Shown here piece after piece: positions 10,225 to 21,727 of a DNA stretch of 64,000 bases. A model generated the notes under the pieces. That model was not told the DNA's origin. It saw nothing but the letters and a program-made list of their open reading frames with translations, and did no database searches. This DNA is from Terana coerulea (lineage: Eukaryota; Basidiomycota; Agaricomycetes; Polyporales; Phanerochaetaceae). The stretch spans positions 1 through 64,000 of the forward strand of contig JAKOGH010000783.1 of NCBI GenBank assembly GCA_024811115.1, written 5' to 3'. A program made the translations under genes and the position numbers. Position 1 is the stretch's first letter. Each line of letters opens with the position of its first letter.

Positions 10225-11063
10225 TGTTATAGCTTATAAACAGCGGGGGCTTGCTGCCTCGTTGGCCTGCAATACAAGCATTTATGAGTTCACCAGACGC
10301 TGGTGTCAACCGGAAGTGCGCATACTGGCAGAGAAATCAGAGTAGCAGCGGTATCGTATTTGGCATCTTCTGCATTCTATCTTCGCTCAGGGTGCCGGTG
10401 AAAAGGAATGCCTCCGTGCTCCTTCTACAACGCCGTGCGATTGCAGTCCGATTCATGGACACGCTTCACTGCTAGTTGCCTTTCCGACGTGCTAAAGGAT
10501 CATGGGATGAGCACAGAGAGTTTGAAGTCGTCCGGTGCAGCGCACTTTGAGTTTGCATCGATGATTTCTCCTGCGCACAACCTAAGGGGTTGTTCTAAGG
10601 GTACCTTGGCATGATGGCGCGGAAGGATTGCGATATTTGCGACACAGTTGACATGAGAAACAAATCATACCAGCCTGAACATTTTCACTCCGTCAATACG
10701 CATTCAGGTGACTTTCCTGCCACTTACATGGTGGTGGCGTTGAAAGACGCGGTCGCTTTGCTACGCGTCTGTCATTCTGGGCACGTTATTGATCCCAGTA
10801 AGTGACGCAGATAAGCGCTTCAGAGAAGCATTCAGTAATCACTTACTCCCATCAACAGCTTTCTTACCGCTTTACTTACTCGGTCTCGGCAACTTCTGTC
10901 CCGGACAGTATCAGTACAGCTCCTCCCTCCGGAACACTATGACGGCAACTTCAACGCCCAGGATGCTGCTATGTCTCGCTCCTCTCCTGCCTCCCAAACT
11001 ACACTTTCCCACCTCTCCTAGTCGACCTAAAGCTTGAAGGCTACGCCTACACAACTGACAAGC
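10225..11063. promoter_or_regulatory. Divergent intergenic region
   Basis: This 839-bp stretch separates the amine oxidase (-) from the quinone oxidoreductase (+) and must hold both promoters. Short open frames here have no recognisable content. A pyrimidine-rich tract lies just before the start of the + gene (about 10970-11035). No clear TATA box was identified. Confidence 0.4.
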
Positions 11064-12395
11064 ATGCGCGCTTTAGTGATCAAGGAATACGCCCACCCGT
11101 CCAAGATTCCGCTCACTCAGAATGCTCCTGAACCTCAGGTTGGGCCGGACGAGGTCCTGGTGGATGTATACAGTGCTGGCATGAATTTTTCGATGTCAGT
11201 AGCTGAAGTTACTCGCTGTGCGCATTGCAGGAGTGACCGAACTTGCTTTCAGATCTTGCAAGCTCAGGGAAAGTACCAGACACAGCCTCCGTTCCCATTC
11301 GTCGGTATCATACAACATCCCTCGCGACACTGTCAACTGATTATGGAGCCCTCAGGTCCTTGGCTCAGAACTCGCAGGGAAGATCTCCGCCAAGTCGCCG
11401 ATACCGAAGGGCTGCCCGTTCAAGCCAGGAGACCGCGTATTTGGTGCCGCGCAGGGTGCATACGCCGAAAGGGTCGCAGCGAAGTGGCAGCTGTTGACGC
11501 CACTGCCGGACAACATGAGTTTCGACCATGGAGCAGGCGAGCATTGCAGAATATTTGAGATGTCAAGTACTGATACAGAGCCTCAGGCCTTCATGTGACT
11601 TGGCCAACGAGCTACGAGGCCCTTGTGGCGCGCGCGCAGTTGAAGGCCGGCGAATGGCTCCTCGTCACAGCCGCTGCCGGAGGCGTTGGTATCGTCGCTA
11701 CGCAAATTGGCAAACGTATGTGTTGTCTATCTCTCGCCTGTCCGCACACACCCGCTAACCGACACCCGCAGTGCTGGGGGCCAAGGTCATCGCGGCAGCG
11801 GGCACAAAGGAGAAGCTCGACATCGCCGTGAAGTACGGCGGCGCAGACTTCACGGTGGACTACAGCAAGAAGGACTGGCAGAAGGAGGTGCTGAAGATCA
11901 CTGGTGGCAAGGGCGTAGACGTGGTGTATGATCCTGTAGGGATGATCAAAGGTGTGTGACGGGTGTTGTCTCTCCAACTCATGAAACTGACCGACGCTGC
12001 TATAGACAGCCTGAAGTGCGCAGCGTGGAAATGCCGACTGCTCGTTATCGGCTTTGCAGGCGGAGCAATCGAGAAGCTTCCCCTCAACCTTGTCCTTCTG
12101 AAAGGTGTCTCGGTTGTCGGTGTCTTTTGGGGCGGTACCACCAGTATGTCCTCGCATTTACAACTTGCGCAGTCCTTACTCATTGAATACGTCAGTCAAG
12201 GACCCCAAACGTGTCCCTGTCGTGTGGAAAGAGCTACTTGAGCTCTTGTCGAAGGGGAGCGTGAAGCCTGTGGTCTACACTGAAATCTTCCCACTTGAGC
12301 GACTTGCAGAGGGGCTGGGCGCCCTCGAGCAGCGCAAGACGTGGGGCAAGGTGATCGTCCACGTGAAGGATGAGGAGGTAAAGGCGAAGTTGTAG
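11064..12395 (+). CDS. NADPH:quinone oxidoreductase (medium-chain dehydrogenase/reductase)
   Basis: Seven exons (11064-11198, 11253-11300, 11356-11536, 11587-11715, 11772-11951, 12006-12143, 12196-12395) give 336 codons, the usual length for zeta-crystallin/QOR-type enzymes. It opens MRALVIKEYAHPSKIPL and has VDVYSAGMNF near residue 37. The Rossmann motif AAAGGVGIVATQIGK follows, then GADFTVDYSK and the C-terminal TWGKVIVHV. No zinc ligands of alcohol dehydrogenases are seen. It probably reduces quinones or enals with NADPH in the cytosol. Two oddities: after GMNF a T5 run is one base short of the expected FFD followed by a GTCAGT donor, so I used an in-frame GTAGCT donor 4 nt on; and intron 3 begins with GC (11537). 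Its stop lies only 50 bp from the convergent COG5 stop. Confidence 0.85.
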
Positions 12396-12445
12396 TGCTC
12401 TTCATACCGAGTTGAGATTCTGTACGTATTATATGCGAGGGTAAC

Positions 12446-15400
12446 CTATGTACTACCGATCTGCTCGTCGGCGACATTGGCATTCGCCAACACTGTCTTC
12501 GCCAACTGCACGTACTCCGCCGCGGCGCTCGTGTCGCTCTCCTCTGCCTCAGCGACCTTTTCCCAGTGCACGAGGTCACCGTCGACGAGCGTCCACGCCT
12601 CCCGATCCGAGTGCTCGTTCACCCATCGGACGTACTCGGCCTCGGCCCAGCCGTGCAGTGTATGCGGGAGCGCGATGGGCGAGCGGACGAGGATGTGGTG
12701 AAGCACGATGAGGGGCGGCAAGCCGGCGGTGTGCATTGGTGAGGCAAGCAGTGAGTTCTCCAGAAACAAGAGTTGCCTGTGTGAAGTATAAAAATGTTGG
12801 TGAAGTGAAAAATGGACAAGAGCTCACCGCATGGCTCGAAGGGCCCGGTACTCGTCACCGACGCGCTCCCAGTCAACGCCCCGCTTCTTCTGCGCAGGGT
12901 CGGCCATGAACGCACTCAGCGCGAACTCGAACTCCGTCATGTCGCTCGTGAGCTGCAATTTGCCCGTCTCGCCGAGCGGCTTCGCGATGGAGGCGTGCAG
13001 TAGGAAGGTCTTGATCACAAACTTCGCGATTGCCGTTATCCTGAATGGACCCAACTGGGCTTAGTCTTATTGCGCCTCAAAGCCTAGGGAAGACGTACCA
13101 TTCACGGATGAGCTCGGGGACGTTGAACTGGCTTAGAACGTCTGTCTTGACGAACGTAAGCTTGTCCGACAGATCCTTCATGTACGCGCTTGCACCACCG
13201 CCCATGGCAGCCATCGGGTCCGCGGTGTCGCTGAAGTCCATGCGGTGCAGCTTCGCGATGATGGCACTCACTTCTCGACGTACGGCAGCGAGGACGGGGT
13301 CGACGACCTGCTCGAACTTCCGGTGGACGACCTGCCGTAAGATAGCGCGTCAGATGTTTCGGCTCACTGGCGGCAACATTTATAAGAGCGTGACATACAC
13401 CAATATTTGGCCTCAAGATTGTTAGGACACTTTCTGGATATTCCTCCTGCAGTTTGTCGAGTCTTGTCCAGCAATGGTATAGACAACTCGCGACCTGACC
13501 GTTCAGAACCTGTTGAGGTGTTACAGACGGCCCCAGCAAGCTGACAGCCGCACGTTCCCTCGAGATCTGCATACAACGATGAGTATCTCCAACCTTCCTT
13601 AACAAAAACACACTGAAAACCGAGCTCACCAATGCATCTGCCCGACCAACAAAACTCTCCAGGCACCCCGCCGCGTTCCGCGCCACAGACTTGACGAGCA
13701 GGGGATCGAACTTGGCACTGTCCAGCTCGTTCGCGATCGCCCGTGCGATGTTCGTGCCCTCTGATTGGCCCGGTGGACCCCGTGCACCATTGGCGAACGC
13801 GGAAGAGATGGCTTCATTGAGACGTGAGGTGGAGCGGGAAAGGTAGAGGACTCGAAGGTGGCGAGGGAGCGGAGAACAAGGGCTGTCTCTGGACTGATCG
13901 GGGAGGCAAGGTAAGAAAGGAGAGTAACAGCATAGTAAACAACTATACCTTTGCTGTGCTTGGGTGTATACGGTATCGGTGTGCACCGCAATCTTAGCAA
14001 AGAAGCTATGGAAGAGACGGAGTAGGCGGGTGTAACCTACGCTGAGGGTTTGTTGCAGGAATGTCGAGCCTTGTCAGGCAAACGTGAGCTAGATGAGATT
14101 GCATGGCTCGGGTGGACTGACCCTTCGCAGCGTCCCGAACTTGCTTCTCCAATGACCTCCCAAGAGCTGCCCAGAACGTTGCGCTAGGTTTATTCTCCAA
14201 CACCTGCGTTGCCCCTCATCAGATACTCTGCACATATCGCTTGCGCGACAGACTCACCTTCATCGCCTCGTCTAAGAATAACACCTTGGACACCGCGTCC
14301 TTCTTGATCATGAGAACCTTCTCCAGGGTATACACCTTGATGCAGCAATCCGTCATCTCTTCGACCAGGCTCTCAAGGCTGTTCCATAGCGCGGCTTGCC
14401 ATTGTGGTGCCGTGACGTTCGTCGGTTCTGTCCTGAAACGAGATCTGTATGATGAGGTAGGCGTGGAAGCCGATGCGTCTGTGATTTGTGCTTAGGGACA
14501 TAGGAGGTAGGCAGCCGGATGTGTGGACAGACCTTTGGGAGGACTTCTTTCGCGATGCGGGTGAGGTCGAAGGCGTAGCGAATTCTGCCTTCGACAGCGT
14601 CGCTGAGGTCGGACACGAGATTCTGCACAAGCTGCGGCAGTACACGAAGGTTGTGTGCGGTTTGAAGAGGAAGACGCCAAGAGCGATTGGTTCTACAAAA
14701 GCAAGCATGACGATTAGGGCCAGCATATATGCAATTCTTCAGTAACGTACATGGTTTCGCAAGCCATTGATCACCATCTGCTCCATATCTGAAGTGACGC
14801 GTTCACGCGCCGTGTCGATGAAGGGAAGATATGTGGCCACCGCCTTCACTGATGATAGGTCTATCCCGGAGGAGGAGAAATCGTCTGTGCTGCTAGCTGC
14901 ATCGGTCTCTGCTGGTTGTAGTAACGCCACTATTGACATAAAATTGCAGTCAATATAGATATTTCAGGAAATGAAACGCATATACCCACACAACTCAGCG
15001 ATGCTCAGCGCGGCCTTCGCAATAGTCCGTTCTTTGTCGTCTTCCTCTATTATTCCGCCCACTATCGCTAGTGAGTCCGTACTCCCCCTTGGTGTACTAC
15101 CCAGATCTCCTGTACTCTTCTCATTTGCGCTCGGTGTAGCTGCAGGCGTGTTTCCAGTGACTTCCGTGCGGTCCATCTCAGCGATCTGCAGTTGCAACCG
15201 ACGCGTGAGGACGACAAAGCGGGACGTTCGGCGAAGAATGTCAGAAGCTTGCTGAAGTCTCTCCAGGCGGTTCACGTGCGAGGAAAGGGTTTGGTACGGA
15301 GTGCGGATCTTCTGACGCAGTCTGCAGGAGGTCAGGTCCCTGTGGACTACCGCAAATAATGCGCGCGACCCACTTGTCCAGCGAGCCATCAAGTTCGGTG

Positions 15401-15849
15401 AGTCCACCTCTGACGCCTGTGAGCGATCCTTCGAGTTCTGTGACTCCAGCGGCTTGAACAAGAAGATCTTCATGATGGGTTGTAACCTGCAGTCACCATG
15501 TAGTGAATGCAGAACTGGTCCATTCATGCCGCACTTACGACATTCTTGAGCTGTTTCTCTACATCATCAAGACCAAAGGTAAGCTTTGAGATAGCAACCG
15601 ATATATCCTCCGCATCGCTTCCCAGTCGTAGTAGTCTTGGCCGAAGCAGGACCTCTGCTGCTCTTCAAGTTCGCACCTGCGCTTCCTGGCTGACTTGTTC
15701 CTGCGAGGTACTGTTCGCCAGCGAGAACAGCATTAGCATAATCATTTGGGTCAAAGTCCTGGTGCGCAAATACGGAGTAGTCTGCACGGTGCAATTGCAG
15801 TGAATTTCTGGGTTATTTGGGGTGCCACTCGAGTAGACTGACCGGTCAT
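12446..15849 (-). CDS. COG5: Conserved oligomeric Golgi complex subunit 5
   Basis: COG5 is a lobe-B subunit of the COG tether that captures retrograde intra-Golgi vesicles. The start is a 7-nt exon, ATGACCG (15849-15843), spliced to DYSVFAHQDFDPNDYANAVL, the typical basidiomycete N-terminus. It continues with DISVAISKLTFGLDDVEKQL, HHEDLLVQAAGV, RRTSRFVVLTRRLQ and EVLPK. The C-terminal block has KPLGETGKLQLTSDMTEFE and LPPLIVLHHILVRSP. Roughly ten short introns are present. Between NAVLAGEQ and SDAEDISVAI (about 15615-15700) the frame changes. Either a 76-nt GTACCT...AAG intron, a 40-nt GTCAGC...CAG intron or a one-base lesion explains it. Helical throughout, with no catalytic motif. The 5' end shares an intergenic region with the + gene at 16295. 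Confidence 0.85.
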
Positions 15850-16294
15850 CGAGAGAACATGTAGACACCCGAAGGCGCGCGTAGTGCTGCCACGTGTCGG
15901 GGTAAACGCGTGTTTACCGCGCGTCTTACGTCAGCAACTGGCGCCTTCATTGAAGTGGCCCCGTCAGTCTTCGGCCCCTTCGGAGTGGCCTGCACAGAGC
16001 CTGCATACCAACCACCCACACCGGCCACCACCACCCCGTGTGTCAACACATGTATTCCTTTCTGCGCCCGACTCTCTGTGATTGGCTCTTCCAGCCCAAA
16101 AAGAAAGGAACATGAAAAACAACAGGAAGGCGGCCGGCAAGAAGCGTGACGTCAAGTACTAATAGCTGATGGCACTCACAGCTTCTCCACTATCACTCCC
16201 TCCCACTCTCCATTGCTCTCACAGCCTAAAAGACAACCACAGACGACCGGGCCACCGCCCACCTGCCACCGACCATCCTGCTAAACAAACAGGC
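15850..16294. promoter_or_regulatory. Bidirectional promoter region, COG5 / 16295 gene
   Basis: A 445-bp head-to-head spacer. It contains an inverted CCAAT box (gattggctc near 16081) and a CT-rich tract just upstream of the + gene. No TATA box is evident in either direction, which fits housekeeping expression of COG5. Confidence 0.4.
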
Positions 16295-17816
16295 ATGAAC
16301 TACCTCTCCTCCTACGACTACTATCGCACCACACACCCGGGCTGGGGTACCCAACAACTGCGCTTCAGAGAGCCTCCTGCGCCGGCTTTCCAACCGCACC
16401 CAACATGTGGGCTTTCTCGAGACTATTTGCTGAAAGATACTAACGGCTGTGAGCAGGGAGTGGCTGGGATTACTACCGTGCACATGCAGTCAATCCGGAC
16501 CAAAACCTGTACTACACCGTGATGAACCGTACTCGCGAATTTGGACCCTCAGGCGGTATGGGCATGCGTGAGGCAAGACTATGGCAAAGGCAAATCTACA
16601 GCGGCATCGTGAGTACCAGTATCGCCCAACGCTTTATTCTGCAGCCATGCTAAACCACAAAAAGGTGAACTTGATGCAAGTGTTGCCGGCAGATATCGGC
16701 GCTGCTGCTGCCTACGAAGCCTACAGAATGTGGAAACACCACCACGCCCCCCTTTTTGACCCACTCCCTAGCCAGCTCGTCTGGCGGCGCAGTCGAGCGT
16801 GAAAGAGAAGGAATCGTCGGGCTTGCACTCGCCGAAGGTGCGTCTATTCTCCTCTGTTGTCTCTATCGAGCAGATCGCCCATATCGTCACAATCTACAGC
16901 GAGCCGGCTGTGGCAGTATACAAACCGACCTGCTGACACCTACGGCCTACGCGACTGTCTGGAATCGGCTGCTCTCACCGCGACCCGGATCTCACACTCC
17001 GTACGTCACCGCTCATCTCCGCGCCGTGGCCGGCTATCTGACGCCTGCTTCAACTTTAGGTCTTGGATGACCAGCCGCAAGCTTATGGCAGCCAGTATGG
17101 TCAAGGCATCGCTCCCTCAGATTCATACGAAGACCCTTACGGCCAGCCCTCTTACCGCCGTTCCAGGCGCCACAGTACTGCCACGCTCATGCAGCCGCAG
17201 CCGTCCTCCTACGTCAGTCCGAACAATTTTAGCCCGCCTTCGCCGTACATGGGCGGCGGCGGGGTCTCCGTGCCCATAGGCCGTGCAGGCTCCAACAGCT
17301 CGGGCGTCTTCGGCGGGTCGTCCTACAACGGAGGTCGGGCGAGCCCCTCGGGATACGGGGGCATACCGTCCGTGCCCAGCTACAGCAATGGCTCACCGTA
17401 CGGAGGCTCCGCAACCGCCGCCATGCCCATCCCAGGCGCAGGATACGCAGGCAGCGGCAACAGTTATGGCGGCGGCGGTGGCGGCGGCAGCCTCTCCCGT
17501 TCGTTTGGCGGAGGTTCTTCGTTCGCGCGCGAGCCGAGCCCGTACGCATCGCAGGCCGCAGCGTATGCTCCCGCAGGGCATGCAGTACCAGAGCGGATTC
17601 GGTGGCGCCGGTGGTGTGCCGTTCCCGAGCAACGCGGGGCAGCCGGTGATGGTGCAGACGGAGGCGGGGACCATCCCTGCACAGCCGGGCTCGACGATCA
17701 TTATCCGCTCCCGCCCACGCAGGCACAGCCACCGCAGCGGCAGCAGCCACGGTCACCAACATCGGGCAAGGAGCAGGGACGGCAGGGACGGCGGTGTCTC
17801 GTTTGCGCGGTATTAA
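16295..17816 (+). CDS. Conserved basidiomycete protein, glycine/serine-rich C-terminus, unknown function
   Basis: Five exons are supported: 16295-16346, 16457-16608, 16665-16837, 16900-17000 and 17060-17816. The N-terminal 150 residues look like a folded domain: YDYYRTTHPGWGSGWDYYRA, then VLPADIGAAAAYEAYRMWKH, EREREGIVGLALAEA and RLWQYTNRPADTYGLRD. The ALAEA and AAYEAYRMW helices recall small stress-induced fungal proteins, but I cannot name the family. The C-terminal half is a low-complexity Gly/Ser/Tyr/Pro tail with runs such as GGGGGGGS, ending RRHSHRSGSSHG and VSFARY. Two one-base frame changes occur, both at CTCCC (16766-16768 and 17570-17572), and in both cases removing one C restores the frame. 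Membrane segments and a signal peptide are absent. Confidence 0.65.
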
Positions 17817-18324
17817 CGAGGACTTGATCAAAGCGGAAGTCGTTTCCTGTCGCAGGATGGGTGCAATATACCTTGAAGAGTGCAGAGCTCTTTTGTGGAT
17901 CGGTTCATGGGCTTGGAAAGTATGGAATATCGAAAGTATGTGTACCACTTTGTTCCAAGAATGCGAACTGCTTAATGTACCATCATGTATGTATCATAAA
18001 TCGCTGTGTTTGCTTTACAACACCCTTTGCAATTGGGAGATATTCTGCTGCTGGAATTTTCTTCGCATACACGTATCGACTGACCGCTACACATGGCTTC
18101 ATTTAAGCTGCTTGATGCTGAAGTGGCCACGGGGCCACAGTGCGACGCGTCCACGTGAGCCGCCGGTCCGGCATGAGCCCGCTTAATTAGGATACGCGAC
18201 GCCGCGTTACCCTAAAGCGTGAGGTCAACTGTGAGATCGTCGGATGGCCTTTCCTGGAAATGCTCATAGTATTTCGCGGTACCCACCCTCCTCTCACGTC
18301 CGCCCCTCCCTTCTTGGAAACAAC
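17817..18324. other. Intergenic
   Basis: No gene seen. The first part is AT-richer 3' flank of the 16295 gene. The last 100 bp, with CT-rich DNA ending in aacaATG, is the likely promoter and leader of the small gene at 18325, and resembles the DNA upstream of its duplicate at 20797. Confidence 0.4.
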
Positions 18325-18946
18325 ATGCCTCGAGCTCAGAGAATCCGTTGCGCCTACGCCGAGCCGGAGGTGCCCAAGTACAAGCCTTTCAGAAAGCCAA
18401 GAGCAGCGTTGTCTCCAGAAGAGAAGGCTCAGAAGAAGGAGGCAGCTACCCACAGAGCGCAGCAACGGCAAGCGAAGAAGGAATGGGAGGGGAGTTTGAA
18501 GATTTGGATTGGGGAGGATCCTCGGCGGGGACACGGCTGGCAGACGGAACCGAGGTACATACACTAGCAGTGGTCAAGTTTCTAGCAGGTATACTCACAG
18601 CGCATGGCATCCAGTGTCTTTTCAAAAGTGACGGTCAGTAGCCATCGGCGAGTACCTGAAACAATGCAGACCTCAGGCTGATATGACTCCATCCACAGTC
18701 AAGAAATTCTACAAGTTGAGCGACAAAGAGATGTCAGCCTTTCCGTTCTTCCAGTTTGGTGGCTCCAGAAAACGAGTCATACCCGTGGACAGCGCCATCG
18801 ACTTGGTGAAGCGTCGACTTGCGGCTACGGGGATTGAAATCCCAATCCTCAAACCGGAGCAGGTAGTGCACAGCGCCAGATACGTGAAGGAACTCCGCTA
18901 CCACTCAACCTTTCTCAAAAGCTGGATGAAATCTACGCCCTGCTGA
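18325..18946 (+). CDS. Small lysine-rich protein, copy A of a tandem pair
   Basis: Exons 18325-18554, 18615-18633 and 18699-18946 mirror those of copy B (20797-21420). The protein opens MPRAQRIRCAYAE and has a charged helical stretch (LSPEEKAQKKEA, AKKEWEGSLKIWIGEDPR). The last exon encodes KKFYKLSDKEMSAFPFFQF and SRKRVIPVDSAIDLVKRRL. The KxFYKLSDxEL motif is reminiscent of the C-terminal region of XPA-type repair proteins, but no zinc finger is present, so this is only a hint. A G4 run at 18527-18530 is one base short; one more G gives GEDPRRGTRLADGTE as in copy B. The 19-nt middle exon is conserved in both copies. Possibly a nuclear DNA-associated protein; function unknown. Confidence 0.6.
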
Positions 18947-19120
18947 CGAGTAGCGGAGACGCAACTGCATGAGATTGGTAGGACCGTAGGTCACATAATC
19001 ATACTGTATCAATATAATACACTGACAAGATGCCATCCCCTCTTGTGCACGTTAAATCCCAGAACTTTATAAAATTTGCTATCCCCTATAACTAATGCAA
19101 GTTGCTCTTGCCGGCGCCCG

Positions 19121-20452
19121 TCAGAGAACAACACTGTGCAGAAGGGTCCCGAGAGCGGTCAGCCACCAGCCACGGTACAGCGCCTGCCAGCCCTCTTCCT
19201 GCACGACCTTCTTCGCGCAGTCGACCAAGCCGAGGTACGGATTCTCTTCGCCTCGAAGCCTACGGAGACAATTCAACAGTGAATCTCCTCGGTATTATGA
19301 GAGGGCACATATCACGTACCGGATAACATCCTCTTCCATGCCGATGGCGTCCGCATGCTCTTCCTCCGTGACTACATTCCACCCTGCTTCTTGAGCACGG
19401 GAATTGTAGTCTGGAGGAGAATTATTGCGCTGGATAGACAGCTTGGTGGTAATCACTTGAAGGGGACAGAGAACGAGTGTGATGAACGGTCCTACGATAG
19501 CAGCCGTACGAAGCTTCGCTAGCACGACAGCGCTGTCTGTGCCATGCATATGGATCATGTAGTCGCTGATAGGCGAGGGGATGAATCTCGAGCCGCCGCG
19601 CAGGATAATTGGGTAGACGGTCTGGAGGAATATCGCTACAAGTAGTCCAGGTGTGAGGAATATAATAAAGGGCACGCGGCGTTCGATTGGTGCGAAGATT
19701 ATGCGGAGAGATTTTGCAAGGTTAAGCCACGGTAGTCTGTAGGGCGTGGTGATGGTCCTGAGATGGAGTATCAACATCTGTTCGCCTCAGGCGCACAATG
19801 AACATACCGGTTGGTGATGGTGATGAAGGGAAGCTGCAGCATTATGCCTATTGTCCCAATAATGAGAGCATCCAAAAGCTTCAGGTGCAGTCCTTGCACG
19901 TCCCCAAACGGGGAAGAAGCGATGAACAATAGGTCAGCGACCAGTGTCACTAGGATCGTCGGCACTATGATACGGAGTTAGGCCATAACGCATGTGTTCG
20001 AGTGAAACGCACCAAGGCCCTTGTACAGTCCCGCCCAGCCCTGGAGTGCATATTAGCAGAGTGGACTCGGGGGCATCCGAACCAACACCTGTGACCTGTG
20101 CAACTCACCTCGATTTGTTTCACCCTCTTTAGCAGACCAAAATACGAGGTAGAATCGGGGCTCGTATAAGCATGCGTAATGTTGCCTTCTGTGTCCAGAT
20201 GAACGGACTTTGGATTGTAGTTCGCTCTCAGGCGCACCAGCGCACCGGCCAGAGGGACATAGATTGCGAGCTCTACTGCCAGAAGGACGAACAGCCAGAG
20301 TATTGCGAGCCAGATGCTGGTAGGCATGCCTTGACTGTCGTCAACAGTGTGGACAGAATTCGACTGAAGTAAGTGGTTGCGGCCAAAGTCGTTGCTCTCG
20401 CCGTGCGACACGGCAGTCTCGCGGTTGATGGCAGCTGGACAGTTGCCATCAT
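19121..20452 (-). CDS. Divergent mitochondrial-carrier family protein, copy A
   Basis: Exons 20452-20109, 20040-20013, 19964-19808, 19757-19320 and 19259-19121. Features of the SLC25 fold are present: EGWAGLYKGL, ITTPYRLPWLN, CPLQVITTKLSIQRN (the PxD/ExxK/R motif with Q in the acidic position), and near the end CAKKVVQEEGWQALYRGWW. Several hydrophobic segments are seen, including WLAILWLFVLLAVELAIYVP. Members exchange metabolites across the inner mitochondrial membrane; this branch is divergent and its substrate cannot be inferred. Total coding length is one base short of a multiple of three: the start MATVQLP and the downstream ETAVSHGESNDFGRN are in different frames, near GG at 20430-20431. 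It ends convergent with copy A of the small gene, 174 bp away. Confidence 0.75.
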
Positions 20453-20796
20453 CTCCGATAACTCTAAACCTGCCTGGGGCTGTACGTACGTTGACACAGA
20501 ATAAATACTATTCGCCGCTGTCCCGTATATTATATCTGCAAAGAATTTGTGAATACACTGATTCCTTTGCTGGTACTACACATACTCACCGAGGACGACG
20601 AGAGCAGGAAGACAAGCGCTGCCGCAGAAGCTGAGGATGTGAACGCGACAACGTGACGTGCCGAGCCGGCATCAGACCACTTAATCGCGCGACGCGCTTG
20701 GCTTTAATTTCGCGTGGCCCTGCTTTGCCTCCCGAGTCAGCCCTGCCTGCAGCTTCACCACTTCCGCTTCCACCGCCGCTATACGCTCTCAACGAC
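20453..20796. promoter_or_regulatory. Divergent spacer between duplicated units
   Basis: This stretch carries the promoters of carrier copy A (-) and small gene copy B (+). A CT/CCG-rich tract precedes the + start. No gene content. Confidence 0.4.
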
Positions 20797-21420
20797 ATGC
20801 CTCGAGCAGAAGAAATCGACTGCCCCTACGCGTTAGCGAAGTTGTCCGGGCGGAAGCCAGCCAGGAAGCCCAGGACGGTCCTGTCGCCTGAGGAAAAGGA
20901 GCGGAGGAAGGACGAGAGGCTGATGCGCTCGCTGGAGAAGGACGCGAAGAAAGAGTGGGAAGAGGGCTTGAAGGAGTGGGTCGGGGAAGATCCTCAGCGA
21001 GGAACACAGCTGGCTGACGGGACAAAGGTATGTGTTCGTCGACGTGTCGTGGGCTGGCGGCATGTTCAACGCGTTATGTCTTCTAGTGTCTGTTCAAGAA
21101 CGATGGTGGGTCGAGCATCACGATGGCTATGCCACGGAAATATTGAATTGCTGTCGCCGTTGCCAGCCTGAGCCAAGAAGTTCTACAAGCTGAGCGACAA
21201 AGAGCTGGCTGCCCTGCCATTCTTCCAGTTTGCCAACTCCAGGAAGCGAGTCATCCCTCTGGAGGGTGTTATCGACTTTGTCAAACGTCGCTCTGAGGCG
21301 ACTGGGGTCCAAGCACCCCTGCTCAAACCAGAGCGGGTGCTGCACAGCGCCAAACACGTGAAGCACCTGCACTACCACTCTACCTTTCTTCACAACGCGA
21401 AAGTACAGGGATGGTTGTGA
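20797..21420 (+). CDS. Small lysine-rich protein, copy B of a tandem pair
   Basis: Exons 20797-21027, 21087-21105 and 21173-21420 join cleanly to 165 codons plus stop. The protein starts MPRAEEIDCPYALAKLSGRK and has LSPEEKERRKDERLMRSLEK and KKEWEEGLKEWVGEDPQRG. The last exon gives KKFYKLSDKELAALPFFQF, SRKRVIPLEGVIDFVKRR and KHVKHLHYHSTF. It is intact, unlike copy A. Intron positions and the 19-nt micro-exon (CLFKND) are identical in the two copies, so the duplication postdates this gene structure. Basic and largely helical, no signal peptide; a nuclear role is a guess. Confidence 0.7.
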
Positions 21421-21727
21421 TCTGTGGTGCTTATGCTGTTAATCTTGTCGCTAGATTTCTTACCCATACGAAGCCTATTGGGCACTCGGACTCTTACCGT
21501 AATCGAGCTTCATAATCACTCCATGTTCGAACTGTTCTCTCTAGTGAATGCAACTGAAAGCAACTCTATTCGACAGAAAAACATACAACCCATTTAATTA
21601 GATCATGTCCATCTTGGAACCTTTGCCACTTTCCGAGTTCCATGCCTTGCGCGACTGTATGCAATAAAATGACGTTGCTAAGTATCGGCAAAACTGCCCT
21701 GGTGCCCATGACAGCGGCAGCCGTCGG
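21421..21727. other. Short convergent spacer
   Basis: About 300 bp of AT-richer 3' flanks between the convergent copy B genes. Nothing else seen. Confidence 0.4.

Noticed and set aside
17229..17948. 239-codon open frame on the minus strand
   Set aside because: Antisense to the Gly/Ser-rich exon of the 16295 gene; arginine-rich composition is typical of reverse-read GC-rich repeats.
18325..20452. Calling copy A of the tandem unit a pair of pseudogenes
   Set aside because: Each gene has just one one-base break next to a homopolymer, and similar breaks occur in essential genes across the window, so sequence error is as likely as real decay.
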